This document shows, one piece after another, positions 10,707-21,702 of a stretch of 64,000 bases of DNA. Origin of the DNA: Eledone cirrhosa. Its lineage: Eukaryota; Mollusca; Cephalopoda; Octopoda; Eledonidae. Location of the stretch: positions 33,323,099 through 33,387,098 of the forward strand of contig OZ024748.1 of the NCBI GenBank assembly GCA_964016885.1. The letters run 5' to 3'. Position numbers and translations under genes: made by a program. The notes under the pieces were generated by a model, which ran no database searches, was not told where the DNA came from, and saw nothing but the letters and a program-made list of their open reading frames with translations. The stretch's first letter is position 1; every line of letters begins with the position of its first letter.

Positions 10707-11165
10707 ATCATCATCATCGTTTAACGTCTATCTTCCATGCTAGCATGGGTTTAGACGAGAATTGTCCTATGTGAGGCAAAATTGGTTGTCTCGCTCGTAT
10801 AGGTCTGCCTGGCGGGTTTTCTACAGCTGGATGCTCTTCCGAACACCAACCACATTTACAGTGTGGACTGGGAGGTTTTTACCGTGTTACCTACACGGCC
10901 ACATTACAGCATGGACTGTGTGTTTTTTTTTGTCTTGACACCTACACGACCTCATTTATTTAGGACTGGATGTTGTGGCTCCAATGTAACTTTACAGAGA
11001 AAGTGGTGGTATGGGTAGGGATAGGGGTAGTGGGATGGGGGTGTATTTTTAGTTAGAAGGAGCCTACTGACTGTAGGTTTCGCTTTGTACTTAGGCAAGG
11101 CGGGTCTTCTGTATTATTGCATAGCGCCAAAGATCTCGGTCCAGTGACAGTCTTGGTGAGGTGTA
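10707..11165 (-). mobile_element. LINE-A 3' end
   Basis: The plus strand begins ATCATCATCATCG-TTTAACGTC, the complement of the LINE-A (ATG)n tail. It runs through the conserved 3' UTR (CTACAGCTGGATGC, TTTACAGTGTGGACTGGGAG) and reaches the last coding bases (11105-11165). Strongly 5'-truncated. Confidence 0.8.
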
Positions 11166-11167
11166 AG

Positions 11168-11196
11168 TGTGTAAGTATATATATATATACACATAT

Positions 11197-11280
<84 letters not shown>

Positions 11281-11292
11281 ATATATATATAC
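11168..11292. repeat. (TA)n / (CATA)n microsatellite
   Basis: Separates two oppositely oriented LINE-A pieces. Confidence 0.95.
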
Positions 11293-11985
11293 ATTAAGAA
11301 TGTAGGATTCACATGCAGCAGCTGTGCTGAAACAGCAAGCAAACAGCCACAGGAAACAAGTACCACCAATCTCTGGGAGGGCCCTGTAGAAACAGTAGAC
11401 AGCTTCTGCTACCTAGGTGACCGAATTAGCAACGGAGGTGGGTGCTCAGAAAGTACAATAACTAGGGTAAGAACGGGATGGAAGAAGTTTAGGGAACTAC
11501 TACCACTGCTAGCTGCAAAAGGCTTCTCCCTCAGAATGAAAGGCAGACTGTATGATGCGTGTATCCGAACAGCGATGTTGCATGGTAGTGAGACCTGGGC
11601 GCTGAAGGTGGAAGACTTACGTAGATTAGAGAGAAACGAAGCCTGCATGCTCCGATGGATGTGTAACAGTAATATACGTGAACGACAAAGCATAAATGAA
11701 TTGAGAGAGAGACTGAGCATAAGAGGAATCAAATGCTGCGTGCAGGAGAGGCGGTTACGCTGGTATGGACATGTGATGCGTATGAAGGATGACAGCTGCA
11801 TAAAAAGGTGCAGAGCACTAGAAGTTGATGGAAACCGCGGAGTGGGGAGACCCAAGATGACTTGGGATGAGGTGATAAAAGCTGACCTTACCCAACTACA
11901 CCTCTCAAAGTCAATGACACACGACCGTGACTTCTGGCGTCACGCAGTAATACAGGGTACCCGACCTCCCATGGGTACATGCTGA
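11293..11985 (+). pseudogene. LINE-A RT C-terminal region (open, 5'-truncated)
   Basis: Open to a TGA at 11983-11985; the N-terminal Tyr-Ile run is microsatellite. It begins with FTCSSC, the last Cys pair of a PHD-like finger, then [52 protein letters not shown] and DRDFWRHAV. These are hallmark blocks of the region downstream of the RT palm in many animal non-LTR retrotransposons. No catalytic RT motif remains, so it is not functional alone. Confidence 0.8.
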
Positions 11986-12290
11986 AGCATATAAACAATA
12001 TGCCCCCCCCCCCCACCGCAAGGTGGTCGTGGAGGTGCCACGGCAAAAAAGCACCCAGCCCACACTGTAAAGTGGACGTGTAGGCGCCACGAAAAAGCAC
12101 CCAGCACTCACTGTAAATGAGGTTGGTGTTAGGAAGGGCATCCAGCTGTAGAAATCAAGCCAGATCAGTTCCTGTATGAGCAAGGCATGGTCAGCCGACC
12201 AGACACTGCCCACAACAGGACAACCCGTCTAACCCATGCTAGCGTGGAAGAACGGACGTAAAACGGTGATGATGATGATGATGATATATA
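11293..12290 (+). mobile_element. LINE-A, 5'-truncated copy with complete 3' end
   Basis: C-terminal coding (see next entry) is followed by about 300 bases of 3' UTR, including a C10 run at 12002-12013, and a tail AACCCATGCTAGCGTGGAA..(GATGAT)n at 12232-12285. The 5' truncation abuts a microsatellite. Confidence 0.85.
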
Positions 12291-12297
12291 TATATAA

Positions 12298-13113
12298 TTA
12301 TATAAGAAAGTAAGTCCATAGAATCATTAGATAAAATATATACAGTATTTCTTTTCCCAATCAGCATAATCAACCATACAAAAAATCATTTAAACGAGGC
12401 TATAAGTTTAAAATATAGCTATGAAGAAATAATAGACAAATAAATGATAGCTTTTTATCCGCAATTCACAGCCACAGAAAATTTACCTAGTATTTCTGAT
12501 AGCCTGTAGAAATTGACTAGACATACAGTAACCATACATAATAAGGTACAAAATCAAAGTTAGAAGAAAAAGTGTACATAAACATACCAAAATCATCAAA
12601 TCTATCTCTACCCCCGGAGGTTGCATTCACTTTTAGGATATATCCGATCTTGGATAAATCGAGTTTCGAAATCGTCAGGAGACAAACTCAATTGGACAAA
12701 GATTTTTCTTAAATGATCCCCGCCAGAAACGGATTCAAAATGGCTAAGAACCATCACGTGGCCAGTGGTCAAGTCAGAAAGCTTGTGATTGGTGCCTGTT
12801 GGCGAGTAGGCTAGTTGCTAGAAAGCGCAGCCGAATACTGCCTAAAGTTTTACTCAACCTTACGGGAGTATATAACATTTAGAAGTCTATATACATATAA
12901 ACAAGACAGAGCCAGATATATATATATATATGTTTTTGGCAACCATTCACGGTGTGGCTCAATGACGAATTAATTATGCTGATTGGGAGAAGAAATACTG
13001 TATATATTTTATCTAATGATTCTATGGACTTACTTTCTTATATATTGCTCTGATTGTTGAATATTTAATTAATTAATTCGTCATTGAGCCACACCGTGAA
13101 TGGTTGCCAAAAA
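12298..13113. repeat. Overlapping inverted repeats (foldback element)
   Basis: Arm X 12298-12370 pairs with 12974-13046 (AAGTAAGTCCATAGAATCAT). Arm Y 12933-12977 pairs with 13067-13113 (GGCAACCATTCACGGTGTGG). The arms are interleaved X-Y-X'-Y'. The 560-bp interior has no long ORF. On the minus strand near 12660-12677 it contains CTGACGA-TTTC-GAAAC, a hammerhead-like core with no room for stem II. Confidence 0.65.
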
Positions 13114-13117
13114 GATA

Positions 13118-13314
13118 TATATATATATATATGGCTTTGTCGAGTTTATATGTATGTAAACTTCTAAATTTTATATATATAATTATATATATACATATAC
13201 ATATACATATATATATATATATGTATACATATATATATATATGTATATATATATACATATATAATTATATATATACATATATATACATATATACATATAT
13301 AATTATATATATAC

Positions 13315-13357
<43 letters not shown>

Positions 13358-13385
13358 TAATTATATTTATACATATATATACAAT
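13118..13385. repeat. (TA)n / (CATA)n microsatellite
   Basis: TA-rich with AATTA and CATA interruptions. Open in several frames only because of composition. Confidence 0.95.
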
Positions 13386-14030
13386 CCTTGTGACAATCAC
13401 TTTTACCATATATGGAATTACCCCCTGAGAAGCTCGGCTATTCATATACCAGGATAAAATTTTTCATTTAGTCCAGAATTAGCCGTCGAAACGGCTTGAG
13501 CTCAGCCGTCGGGGTCCTACTCGTTCCTATTACCCACTCTACTGCCCTAAATATTGAGTACTTTGGTGCGTTATGGTCCACCTGGTTCCTTACCACATTT
13601 CCTTCGTTATATATATATATATTAATAAAGTTAGTCCTTCATCAGTGATCTTCCAACCATCATTGGTATTTCATCGCTTTAAAGACCATATACCTCCGGT
13701 TGGTGCGAGCAACGGCTAAAAAAAGTCGTTGGGACACGTAAATAAAGGGGACACGAGAGTGTAAACAAACAAAGATGGTGAAGCAACGAAAAGTGAGGAA
13801 GAACGAGTCAAGTCCCAAATTTCCATTAATATAAGTTCGGTGAAATCGTGAACGAGAGAGAATATACATATATGTATATATATATATTTATTTATTTAGG
13901 TTTGTTGGTTCACCACTGGATAGACTTGGTCATTCCGTATGGTAAATCTCGATGTAATATTATGGAGAGTACTCAACGTAATGCAGCTCACCCATCTTCG
14001 TTTGTGTAGTTGGTGGTGCGAGTACGAAGT
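13386..14030. other. Unclassified sequence
   Basis: Moderate GC, no convincing coding. Contains a small hairpin GCCGTCGAAACGGC at about 13483 and short TA runs at 13608 and 13874. The AATAAAGTTAGTCCTTCATCAG block at 13622 resembles the 3' ends of the small HHR elements but lacks GAAA. Confidence 0.35.
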
Positions 14031-14082
14031 TAATTATTATAAAATAACAGGAGGCTGGGCTGGTGTAAATCCTTGAAAGGTT

Positions 14083-14146
14083 TATTATACTATGATCATT
14101 TCAATGACCTGGTTCAATATCAATCCGGTGATATCATCAGGTATTC
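14083..14146 (-). ncRNA. Hammerhead ribozyme candidate in snapback arm
   Basis: Minus strand: helix I GAATAC / GTATAAT (AUAC-GUAU pairs); an exact CUGAUGA (plus 14134-14140); stem II based on ACC-GG / CC-A-GGU with a bulged A; then GAAA; helix III AUG-AU-CAU; cleavage triplet AUA. All core positions are present. Stem II is imperfect next to the core. Confidence 0.6.
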
Positions 14147-14317
14147 GAAATATAACAAGGTAATATAACAGATAAAATCCAAGGGGCTGAAAATCAAAGA
14201 CAAGAGGACGACCGACCATCTAGCAGTTTCTACCTCAGTCGGTCGCCCTAAGGTCGTCCTCTTGTCTTTGATTTTCAGCCCCTTGGATTTTATCTGTTAT
14301 ATTCCCTTGTTATATTT

Positions 14318-14383
14318 CGAATACCTGATATCACCGGATTCATACTGAACCCGGTCATTGAAATGATCATAGTATAATAAACC
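14318..14383 (+). ncRNA. Partner-arm hammerhead motif with core deletion
   Basis: Same motif in the right arm. Stem II is perfect here (ACCGG / CCGGT), but CUGAUGA has lost residues (reads CTGATA), so this copy should be inactive. Confidence 0.5.
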
Positions 14384-14661
14384 TTTCAAGGATTTACACC
14401 AGTCCAGCATCCTGTTATTTTATAATATATATACATATACATACAGTATTTACGTATCGAGAGAGAGAAAAAAAAAGGGAGGATAGGTGATACATATAGT
14501 TATTTGCCAAGTAGCGTATGCCAAAGGTGCTCGATACTAGTGCCGGCAGTATTAAATATTCGAAGTGTTAATATTTAGTGGGCTAGAGAATTAGCAGAGC
14601 GTAAGCATGTGGGGAAAGTAAGAAATCGGAGAATAGACCGTTAAAACATGTTTATTTAAAA

Positions 14662-14707
14662 CAGCACCTACGTACGTTTCGCCCGGTTGGGCTTCTCAAG
14701 GGCATAA
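14662..14707 (-). ncRNA. Variant hammerhead-like motif, PLE2 left terminus
   Basis: Minus strand: GCC-CTTGAGA-A-GCCC-AACC-GGGC-GAAACGTACGTA-GG. Stem II, GAAA, the ACG-TA-CGT helix III and GUA triplet are ideal. The first core half reads CTTGAGA instead of CTGANGA in both termini, so either the family variant is inactive or an older change was copied. Confidence 0.5.
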
Positions 14708-15012
14708 ATAAACAAAAGTGTTCCTTACATTGCTCGGAAAGAGTTTTGGGGGTTACATCTACGTCAAGGTTCATTGCTCGCAAAAATAGCTTGTTTTGAT
14801 TTTGCAGCAGGTCAAGGGAGGTAACTCTGGCCGGTGTTAGGGCAGTCTTTCCGGGACAAATTTTTTATCTGCTACGAGATGAAGTTACAACCTTACCATT
14901 GTCGATACGCATGTAATCAACGCTTATTTTGAGAGTTTTTTTTTGCTGCTTCTGTTTGTCTGAGTCGTTTGAGGCTGGGTCTGGTACGCAAGGATAGTTT
15001 CCTGGGTGTTAT

Positions 15013-17150
15013 TTGTTCAAAACATACCGAAACCCACCGCACAACACCTTACTGGACTCCTTTGAAGAGGACCTGCTGAAAATGATCAAAAACGTTAAGT
15101 TCAGAAAGAAACACCAATGCAGCAATCCATTCTTAACGTCCCTTGATACACTAATAACTAAGATCAAGAATGACCCGCACCTCTTCGTCAAAACCAAAAA
15201 GCTGTACAAGATGGACGCGAGTAAGTATAAAAAAATTCATCTATAAGGAACTACACAAAGACTACAAAAAGACACCCTCTAGTACCCTAAATGACATAAA
15301 TAGAGTAGGGAAGGATATAATCACCAGCTTAGAAATAGAAAAGTACACTAACCCGTACGTCCCTCTGACGCCTAAATTCTCTCTTAAGGATCACAAATAT
15401 GACTTTAATGAAAGCCCCTCTATTAGACTAATATGCCCCCCCCCCCTACATCAGATATAGGTAAGATTAGTAAAGTGATCCTCGACAGAAAGGCTAAGGT
15501 CTGCCTCTGGGGCAACACCGACCAGGTCATAAATTGGTTCACCGAGTTGCCGGATAAAGCCACCCTGAAGTTCATCCAGTTTGACATAGATAGTTACTAC
15601 GCCTCTATCTCCCCCATACTCTTAAATAAGGCACTTATCTTAGCTAAATCTAACACTAGCCTCACTAAAAAAGAAATTGACATAGTTCTAGCGGCGCGTA
15701 GAACCATTATCCAGTTCGAAGGCTCCCACTGGACCAGAACCAACCGTCCTGATAACTTCGATGTCATGATGGGGTCCAGTGACTCAGCGCAAGCAACTGA
15801 CCTGGTCGGGATATACCTCCTACATAAGCTTAGAAGAGATACCGGCCCTACAAGGAGGTGTATATAGGAACGACGCCCTGTTTACCGTTAGGAACCATAT
15901 CCCCCGTAGGATAGAGAACCTTAACAAACATATACACAGGTTCTTCAAGTCATACGGCCTATCCGTAACTATGGACCTCAACCACAAGGTTGCCAACTTC
16001 ATGGACGTGACCCTGGAGTTGAGTACGGGCTTATACAAGCCATACCATAAGCCACGTTGAAGTCGGATATAATAGAATAGATAACCGCACTACAGATCAC
16101 GACCCCGGCGACGGTGACCACTGTAGATTACTCGAACTATTCCCCTATTACAAAACCAACAAAGGCAACGGCCTACTACCAACGCCTTCCAACCAGGTAG
16201 GAAGAGTGCACCCGAGCATAAAGTGAAAGGGGCACCAAACGGGCGACTGCGCATTAACACACATAAGAGCGGTCACCTAGTTGGAACCACCCGTAGCAAA
16301 CGTACAAGGACACGTAATCGCCACCGTAACGTCCTATGGTTCCACGCCCCCTACTCACGGAGTGTGGCCTCCAACATACCCCGGATGTTCTTCGAAGCCT
16401 TAGAGAAGAACTTCCCGCCCAACCATAGGTATAGAAAAATTCTTAATAGGAACAATATAAAAATATCCTTCTCTACTACTCCTAACCTAGCAGGCATCAT
16501 AGGAACAACAAACCACAGTACCTACACCTGACAATAACTATATCGGCCTTAACAACTCCCTGGCAGCATCCAATAGTGTTGGCAACGGCATCCGCAGACG
16601 CAACCAGCATAACCGCAAAATGACTGGGGAACATGCAGGACATGACGTGCGGAATAACAATCGCACCACCCCGCGTGCTGTGGGTTGTAATGGTGCTAAC
16701 GACAGCTGCGGTAGCGTGGGTAACAATGTAGGCAGCAACAATGATAGCCTTACCGTAGGAAATAGACGGAACCGCGACAGAAATTGCAACTGCCGCGACA
16801 GAGGACGCTGCCCCTTAGAGGATACTGCTTGACTGATAGGGTTATATATAGATGCACTATAACTAACCACAATAGCGTTAAACATTATATAGGGGCTACC
16901 TCCGGCCCGTTCAAAATTAGGTTTCGAACACATCTCCACTCTTTCACAAATAAAAAACTAAGACACTCCACTTCGCTCGCAGACTACATCACATCACTAA
17001 AGGACTTAAACATCAGCTTCTCCATACACTGGGATATTGTCTGAAGGGCTGCACCGTACAACTTCAAGAGGAAATGCGATCTTTGCCTCATCGAGCTCTA
17101 CCACATCATAACTGCACCCCACGAGCTCATCAACAGCAGAGCTGAAACAA
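15013..17150 (+). pseudogene. Penelope-like RT and GIY-YIG endonuclease, frameshifted
   Basis: Consecutive open pieces in shifting frames. 15013-15246 is N-terminal (RNPPHNTLLDSFEEDLLKMI). 15170-15460 has the conserved LTPKFSLKDHK block. 15433-15867 has the RT palm with FDIDSYYASISPIL (motif A) and MGSSDSAQATDLVG. 15779-16060 has VYRNDALF, where the active-site box is YRND rather than YRDD. 16223-16531 is the thumb (NNIKISFSTTPNLAG). 16620-17044 has a Gly/Asn-rich linker, a Cys knuckle and GIY-YIG (RCTI, HYIGATS, FKIRFRTH). A stop splits the knuckle at 16830. At least four frame changes plus the D-to-N change mark it as dead. Confidence 0.8.
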
Positions 17151-17575
17151 CGATAAGTTGTACACATCGCTTAAAAAATCCTTCTTCAGATGGGTTAAGG
17201 ATGAGCAGTGAAACCGTGCACCGGATCTCCCTGCAACAAGTTTTAACACCCCGGCGGGCAGGCGCTGCAAAATAACACCCAGGAAACTATCCTTGCGTAC
17301 CAGACCCAGCTTCAAACGACCCAGACAAACAGATGCAGCAAAAAAAACTCTCAAAATAAGCGTTGATTGCATGCGTATCGACAATGGTAAGGGTGTAACC
17401 TCATCTCGTAGCAGATAAAAAATTTGTCCGGGAAAGACTGCCCTAACACTGGCCAAAGTTACCTCCCTTGACCTGCTGCAAAATCAAAACAAGCTATTTT
17501 TGCGAGCAATGAACCTTGACGTAGATTTAACCCCCAAAACTCTTTCCGAGCAATGTAAGGAACATTTTTGATTAT

Positions 17576-17622
17576 TTATGCCCTTGAGAAGTCCAACCGG
17601 GCGAAACGTACGTAGGTGCTGT
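17576..17622 (+). ncRNA. Variant hammerhead-like motif, PLE2 right terminus
   Basis: Inverted twin of 14662-14707: CTTGAGA, stem GTCC/GGGC (one pair weakened to T.G), GAAAC, ACG-TA-CGT, GTA. Confidence 0.45.
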
Positions 17623-17659
17623 TTTAACGGTTTATTCTCCGATTTCTTAATTTCCCACG

Positions 17660-17788
17660 TACATATACATATATACATATGTATATATACATATACATAT
17701 ATGTATATATATATGTATATATATATACATTTACTTATACATACATATACATACACATATATATACATATACATATATATATACATAT
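17660..17788. repeat. (TA)n / (CATA)n microsatellite
   Basis: Abuts the PLE2 terminus on one side and a LINE-A tail on the other. Confidence 0.9.
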
Positions 17789-18138
17789 ATCATCATCATC
17801 ATCATCATCAACGTTTAACGTCCGTGTTCCACGCTTGCATGGGTTTGGACGGGGGTAGTCCCACTTGAGGCAAGAGTGATTGTCTTGCTCGCATAGGACT
17901 GTCTGGCAGGTTTTCTACAGTTGGATGCCCTTCCTAACACCAACCACATTTACAGTGTGGGTCTGGGAGGTTTTTACCGTGTTGCCTACACGGCCACATT
18001 ACAGCGTGGACTGTGTGTTTTTTTGTCGTGACACCTACACGATCTCATTTGTTTCGGCCTATGGCGCGGCACCAACATAACTTTACATAGAATGGGGTGG
18101 TGTGGATGGGGTGGGGTGGTGGTGGTGGGACGGGGTGA
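17789..18138 (-). mobile_element. LINE-A 3' UTR fragment
   Basis: (ATC)n at 17790-17812 followed by AACGTTTAACGTCCGTGTTCC and the conserved 3' UTR blocks, fading into a TGGGG-rich stretch at 18095-18135. No coding remains. Confidence 0.8.
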
Positions 18139-18311
18139 CATATATATATACATATACATATATATATATACATATATACATATATATATACATATACATA
18201 TATATATACATATACATATATATATACATATATATATACATATATATATATATATACATATATATATACATATATATATATACACACATACATACATATA
18301 TATATATATGT
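18139..18311. repeat. (TA)n / (CATA)n microsatellite
   Basis: Open in several frames only through repeat composition. Confidence 0.95.
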
Positions 18312-20435
18312 ATCATCATCAAGATCATTTTACGTCTGCTTTTCCCTGCTTGCAAGGGTGGGACGGGTCCTATTCAGCAGAATCTCTCCACTTGTCACGG
18401 TCCTTCGTCATCTCCACCGTGAGCTTCAGCGATCTGAGGTCAGCTCTCACCGCCTCCGCCCATGTTTTTTGTGGTCTTCCTTCAACTGGCATTTCTTGGC
18501 ACTTCTTCATCGGTCATACCAGCACATGTCCATACCATCGCAGTCTCCTCTCCCGCGCACTAAATTTTCCCTCTCAGACACAGTTTCTCTCTCAATACAT
18601 CCATGCTGGGTCGTTCACGCACATTGACATTGCACATCCAACGGAGTATGCTTGCCTCATTTCTCTCCAACCATCGCATATCCTCTGCAGTTGCTACCCA
18701 TGTCTCACTACCATGCAGCATTGTGCGTCTCACACAGGCATCATATAACCAGCCTTTCGTACGCAGAGAGAAACCCTTCTTCGCCAGCAGAGGAAGCAGC
18801 TCCCTAAACTCTTCCAACCCATCCTTATTCTAGATACTATGGCATCAGAACACCCCCCTCCCATGCTAATCTGATCACCTAGGTACTGGAAGCTATCAAC
18901 CACTTCTATAGCACCCACCAGCTTTTGAAAAATGTGTCTATCAATGCGACTTCTACTGTCAAATTTCCCTGTACATCTACTGCATACGTATTTCTCCCTA
19001 CCTGTTAGTTTGCCTGCTATCCCACTACATCTCTTGTGTATCCAGGATCTGCATTGTGTGCATTTTATAGAATTTATGCCAGTTCCTTTTCTACATATCA
19101 AACATGGCCATTTCCCTGACGGAATCAGAATTTTGTCCTATTTTCTACTCATCAACACTTTTGTCTTAGCTAGGTTCACTCTCAGTCTCTTGATTCCAAC
19201 TGCTGTTTTCATAGCCAGCATTTATTCTCTAGCTCCTCTACTGATTCTGCTATAAGAACCAGATCATCAGCATAGAGAAGTTTCCATGGGCAGACAGTCT
19301 TAAATTCCCCTGTTATGGCTTGGAGGACTATAATGAACAAGATGGGCTGAAGACCGAACCCTGATATACTTCTACTTATAGCTGGCATTCCTCACTAAAC
19401 TCCATTCCTACTCTCACTTTACTGACAGCACCTCTGTACATAGTTTGCACTGTCCTCACAAGCCATTATTCTACACCTAGTTTCCTTAGGGACCACCAGA
19501 TGATAGATCAGTGTACCCTATCAAAGGCCTTCTCAAGGTCAACAAAAGCTAAGTATAGTGGCTTATTCTAAGAACCTCTCTTGTTGTCTGACTAAGAATT
19601 GGGCATCTGTTGTACTTTTCCCAGGCACAAAACCAAACTGCATCTCATCTAATTTGACCCTTTCTCTAATTAGTTGCGCTAATATTCTTTCTGCCACTTT
19701 CATAAACTGATCCATTAGTTTTATGCCCCTATAATTGCTCCTCTCCAGAGCATCCCTTTACCTTTGTAGCAATTTATGAGAATACAGCTGCACCAGTCTT
19801 TGGGTATGACTCTGTTATATATAACTTGATTGATGATGCATGCAACTAGTTTAGTTCCTACTTCTGCTGATGCCTTCAGCATCTCAGCAACTATCTCCAA
19901 TGGTCCAGTGGCTTTACCACTTTTCATCTTCTTAATTGCCTCTTGGACCCTATATTCGTCAATAGCTGGTCCCCCTGTCGGATCTACTGAGCGTAATTTC
20001 TCTCTCTCGCATTCATTCTCCACATTCATCAGTCTCTCTTAATGACATTTCCAGGCTTCCTTTTACTGATCATTCATGACACTAAGTACACCGGCATCAT
20101 TCCGGACACATTTATCTCCAACAACATCCTGATTTACATTGACACACTGCCTTGCAATGTGGAACACTGCACATCTCTGATCTTCCTGTTACAGAACATT
20201 GGCAAACCTCCTACTCTCAGACTCCGTGCGTGCTAAATACACCTGACATCTAGCTTCTCCTTTAGCGGCTGTATATCCTTCTCTACTCCCACCATTTTTC
20301 CAAGCGTTCAATGCTAGTCTTTTGTCTCTAATGGCCCTATCTACCGTGTTGTTCCACCACCAGGTCACTCTCTGTCTGATTAGAGCTCTGCTCCAGCCAC
20401 AAGTTTCTTCAGTAGCCTGCAGTAAGTTGTCACGT
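18312..20435 (-). mobile_element. LINE-B, 5'-truncated
   Basis: The minus-strand copy runs from WSRALIRQRVTWWWNN (near 20400) to a 3' tail CCCACCCTTGCAAGCAGGGA..(ATG)n at 18312-18365. The 5' truncation is near 20435 inside AT-rich DNA. Confidence 0.85.
18560..20400 (-). pseudogene. LINE-B RT, PHD-like finger and C-terminal region, degraded
   Basis: Minus strand. The RT N-terminal block AIKKMKSGKATGPLEIVAEM lies in the open piece 20029-19721. The palm is broken by stops and frameshifts (about 19720-19110). A Cys/His cluster CTQCRSWIHKRCSG with flanking Cys pairs lies at 19101-18940. YLGDQISMGGGCSD and [29 protein letters not shown] lie in 18950-18560. The order RT, PHD-like finger, HGSETW region is the same as in the LINE-A copies. 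Confidence 0.75.
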
Positions 20436-20635
20436 AAAAATATTGTTATATTTGGAGAGGGTCATATTGTTATAATATTGCCAGAAATAATAATAGAACA
20501 CACTCACTGTTTGGTTTGGTTTTCGCTTCTGTATCTTTTAAATCCCTATAGTTAATTTATCTGGCAATCAATGTTTATCATTGATTGACCAACGGTTAAA
20601 AATACAGATATAAATATAAACACCTTGCAAAACAA
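20436..20635. other. AT-rich spacer
   Basis: Nothing recognised. Confidence 0.4.
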
Positions 20636-20860
20636 ATATATATTTATTAAATAACAGATTAAGTTTAAGCAAAGAATCGCCGCTTTCACCCTTAACGGGA
20701 TCTTGAGTTTCAGAAGATCCCGTTAAGGGTGAAAGTAGCGATTCTTTGCTTAAACTTTAATCTGTAATTTACTAAATATTTGCCCTAGGGTTCTTATATA
20801 TTTATCCTTATCGAGCCCTCTTTGGATTTTAGTGTTCACATTTATTATTATTATTATCCC
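20636..20860. repeat. Palindromic repeat family, copy 3 (best preserved)
   Basis: A near-perfect palindrome of about 55-bp arms around 20702: AACAGATTAAGTTTAAGCAA..CACCCTTAACGGGATCTT and its complement. The flank (20765-20860) matches copy 1 on the opposite strand and ends in (ATT)n. Confidence 0.7.
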
Positions 20861-20861
20861 G

Positions 20862-20958
20862 CCGAGGTTAACTTTGCCTTTCATCCTTACGGGGTCGATA
20901 AAATAAAGTACCAGTAATGCACTGGTGATTTGCTGGCCTTGTGCCTAAAGTAGAAACA

Positions 20959-20968
<10 letters not shown>
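20862..20968 (+). mobile_element. SINE 3' fragment
   Basis: CCCGCCGAGGTTAACTTTGC..GGGGTCGATAAAATAAAGTA..GTGCCTAAAGTAG. Starts just after the B box position, so the head is lost. Confidence 0.75.
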
Positions 20969-20984
<16 letters not shown>

Positions 20985-20992
<8 letters not shown>

Positions 20993-21702
20993 CATATTTT
21001 CTCACCCCAACATCAGTCTTACAGTCATATCTATATTCTGAAATTTTAAAGAACATTAAACACTTGGACATTTCTACCACACCTGTTTCTACCAATATAG
21101 ATACAGTTACACAGAGATACAGTGGTGAGAAACCTTTACCTAATGAAACATGTACCGAACAAGCATAATTATACAGAAATATTCCTGAATATAGCTGTGA
21201 GATTTGTAGGAAAACTTTCTTATCAGAAGATGAATTATCTACACACAAACACATACGTATTAAAGACAAACCCTGTCACTGTGAAATATGTGGGAAATAT
21301 TTCACTGAGAAAACTAAACTTGTTAGGCACTTATGTAGTCACATAGGAGAAAACCCTGTCACTGTGAAATGTGTGGGAAATATTTTGGCAGTAACTGATT
21401 TGATTGAACACAAAAGAACACACACTGGAGAGAAACCCTTACATTGTGAAATATGTGGGAAATCTCTTTTATCTAACAGTTACTTAGACACACACTGGAA
21501 AGAAACTTTTTAACTGTGAAACATGAGACATCCTTCCTCTTACAAATCTAAACGTATTTTCCTCCAATATCAACTGTGAATACTTGGCAGTTTGATAGAC
21601 TCCAAACATTGCTGGCCATTTTTATAAATATATTTCCATTTGAAATTAAAATCTCTCTCTGATCTATTCTTCTACCTCTTCTTTGTCCACTTATTCTGAG
21701 AG
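20985..21702 (+). pseudogene. C2H2 zinc-finger pseudogene A1
   Basis: Begins in the shared 5' region (ACCCCAACATCAGTCTTAC). The N-terminal segment HLDISTTPVSTNIDTV..YSGEKPLPNETC is stopped at 21166. Fingers follow: YSCEICRKTFLSEDELSTHKH, then CHCEICGKYFTEKTKLVRHL. A one-base loss near 21350 shifts the frame; another finger (LHCEICGKS) follows, and the frame collapses near 21490. The 3' UTR follows directly to about 21700. Derived from the same ancestor as the intact gene at 46546. Confidence 0.8.

Larger units (their letters stand above)
14035..14428. repeat. 390-bp snapback (long hairpin) element
   Basis: Left arm 14035-14216 and right arm 14238-14428 are near-perfect reverse complements with a ~20-base loop (CTAGCAGTTTCTACC..). 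Differences are small indels, for example a GAT in one arm near 14137 absent from the other, and CTTAGGG beside the loop. Each arm carries a hammerhead-like motif on the strand reading outward. Confidence 0.85.
14609..17657 (+). mobile_element. Penelope-like element 2 with inverted terminal repeats
   Basis: Terminal inverted repeats 14609-15014 and 17270-17657 match almost throughout (for example CGTACGTTTCGCCCGGTTGG versus CCAACCGGGCGAAACGTACG). The interior carries RT and endonuclease coding in three frames on the plus strand. Both ends carry a hammerhead-like block. No clear target-site duplication was found. Confidence 0.85.

Noticed and set aside
12655..12690. CTGACGA..GAAAC at 12660-12677 (minus) as an active hammerhead
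   Set aside because: Only four bases separate the core halves, so stem II cannot form, and helix III is not convincing.
13610..13660. CTGATGA (minus strand) near 13632 as a further hammerhead
   Set aside because: No GAAA segment or paired helices follow within a reasonable distance.
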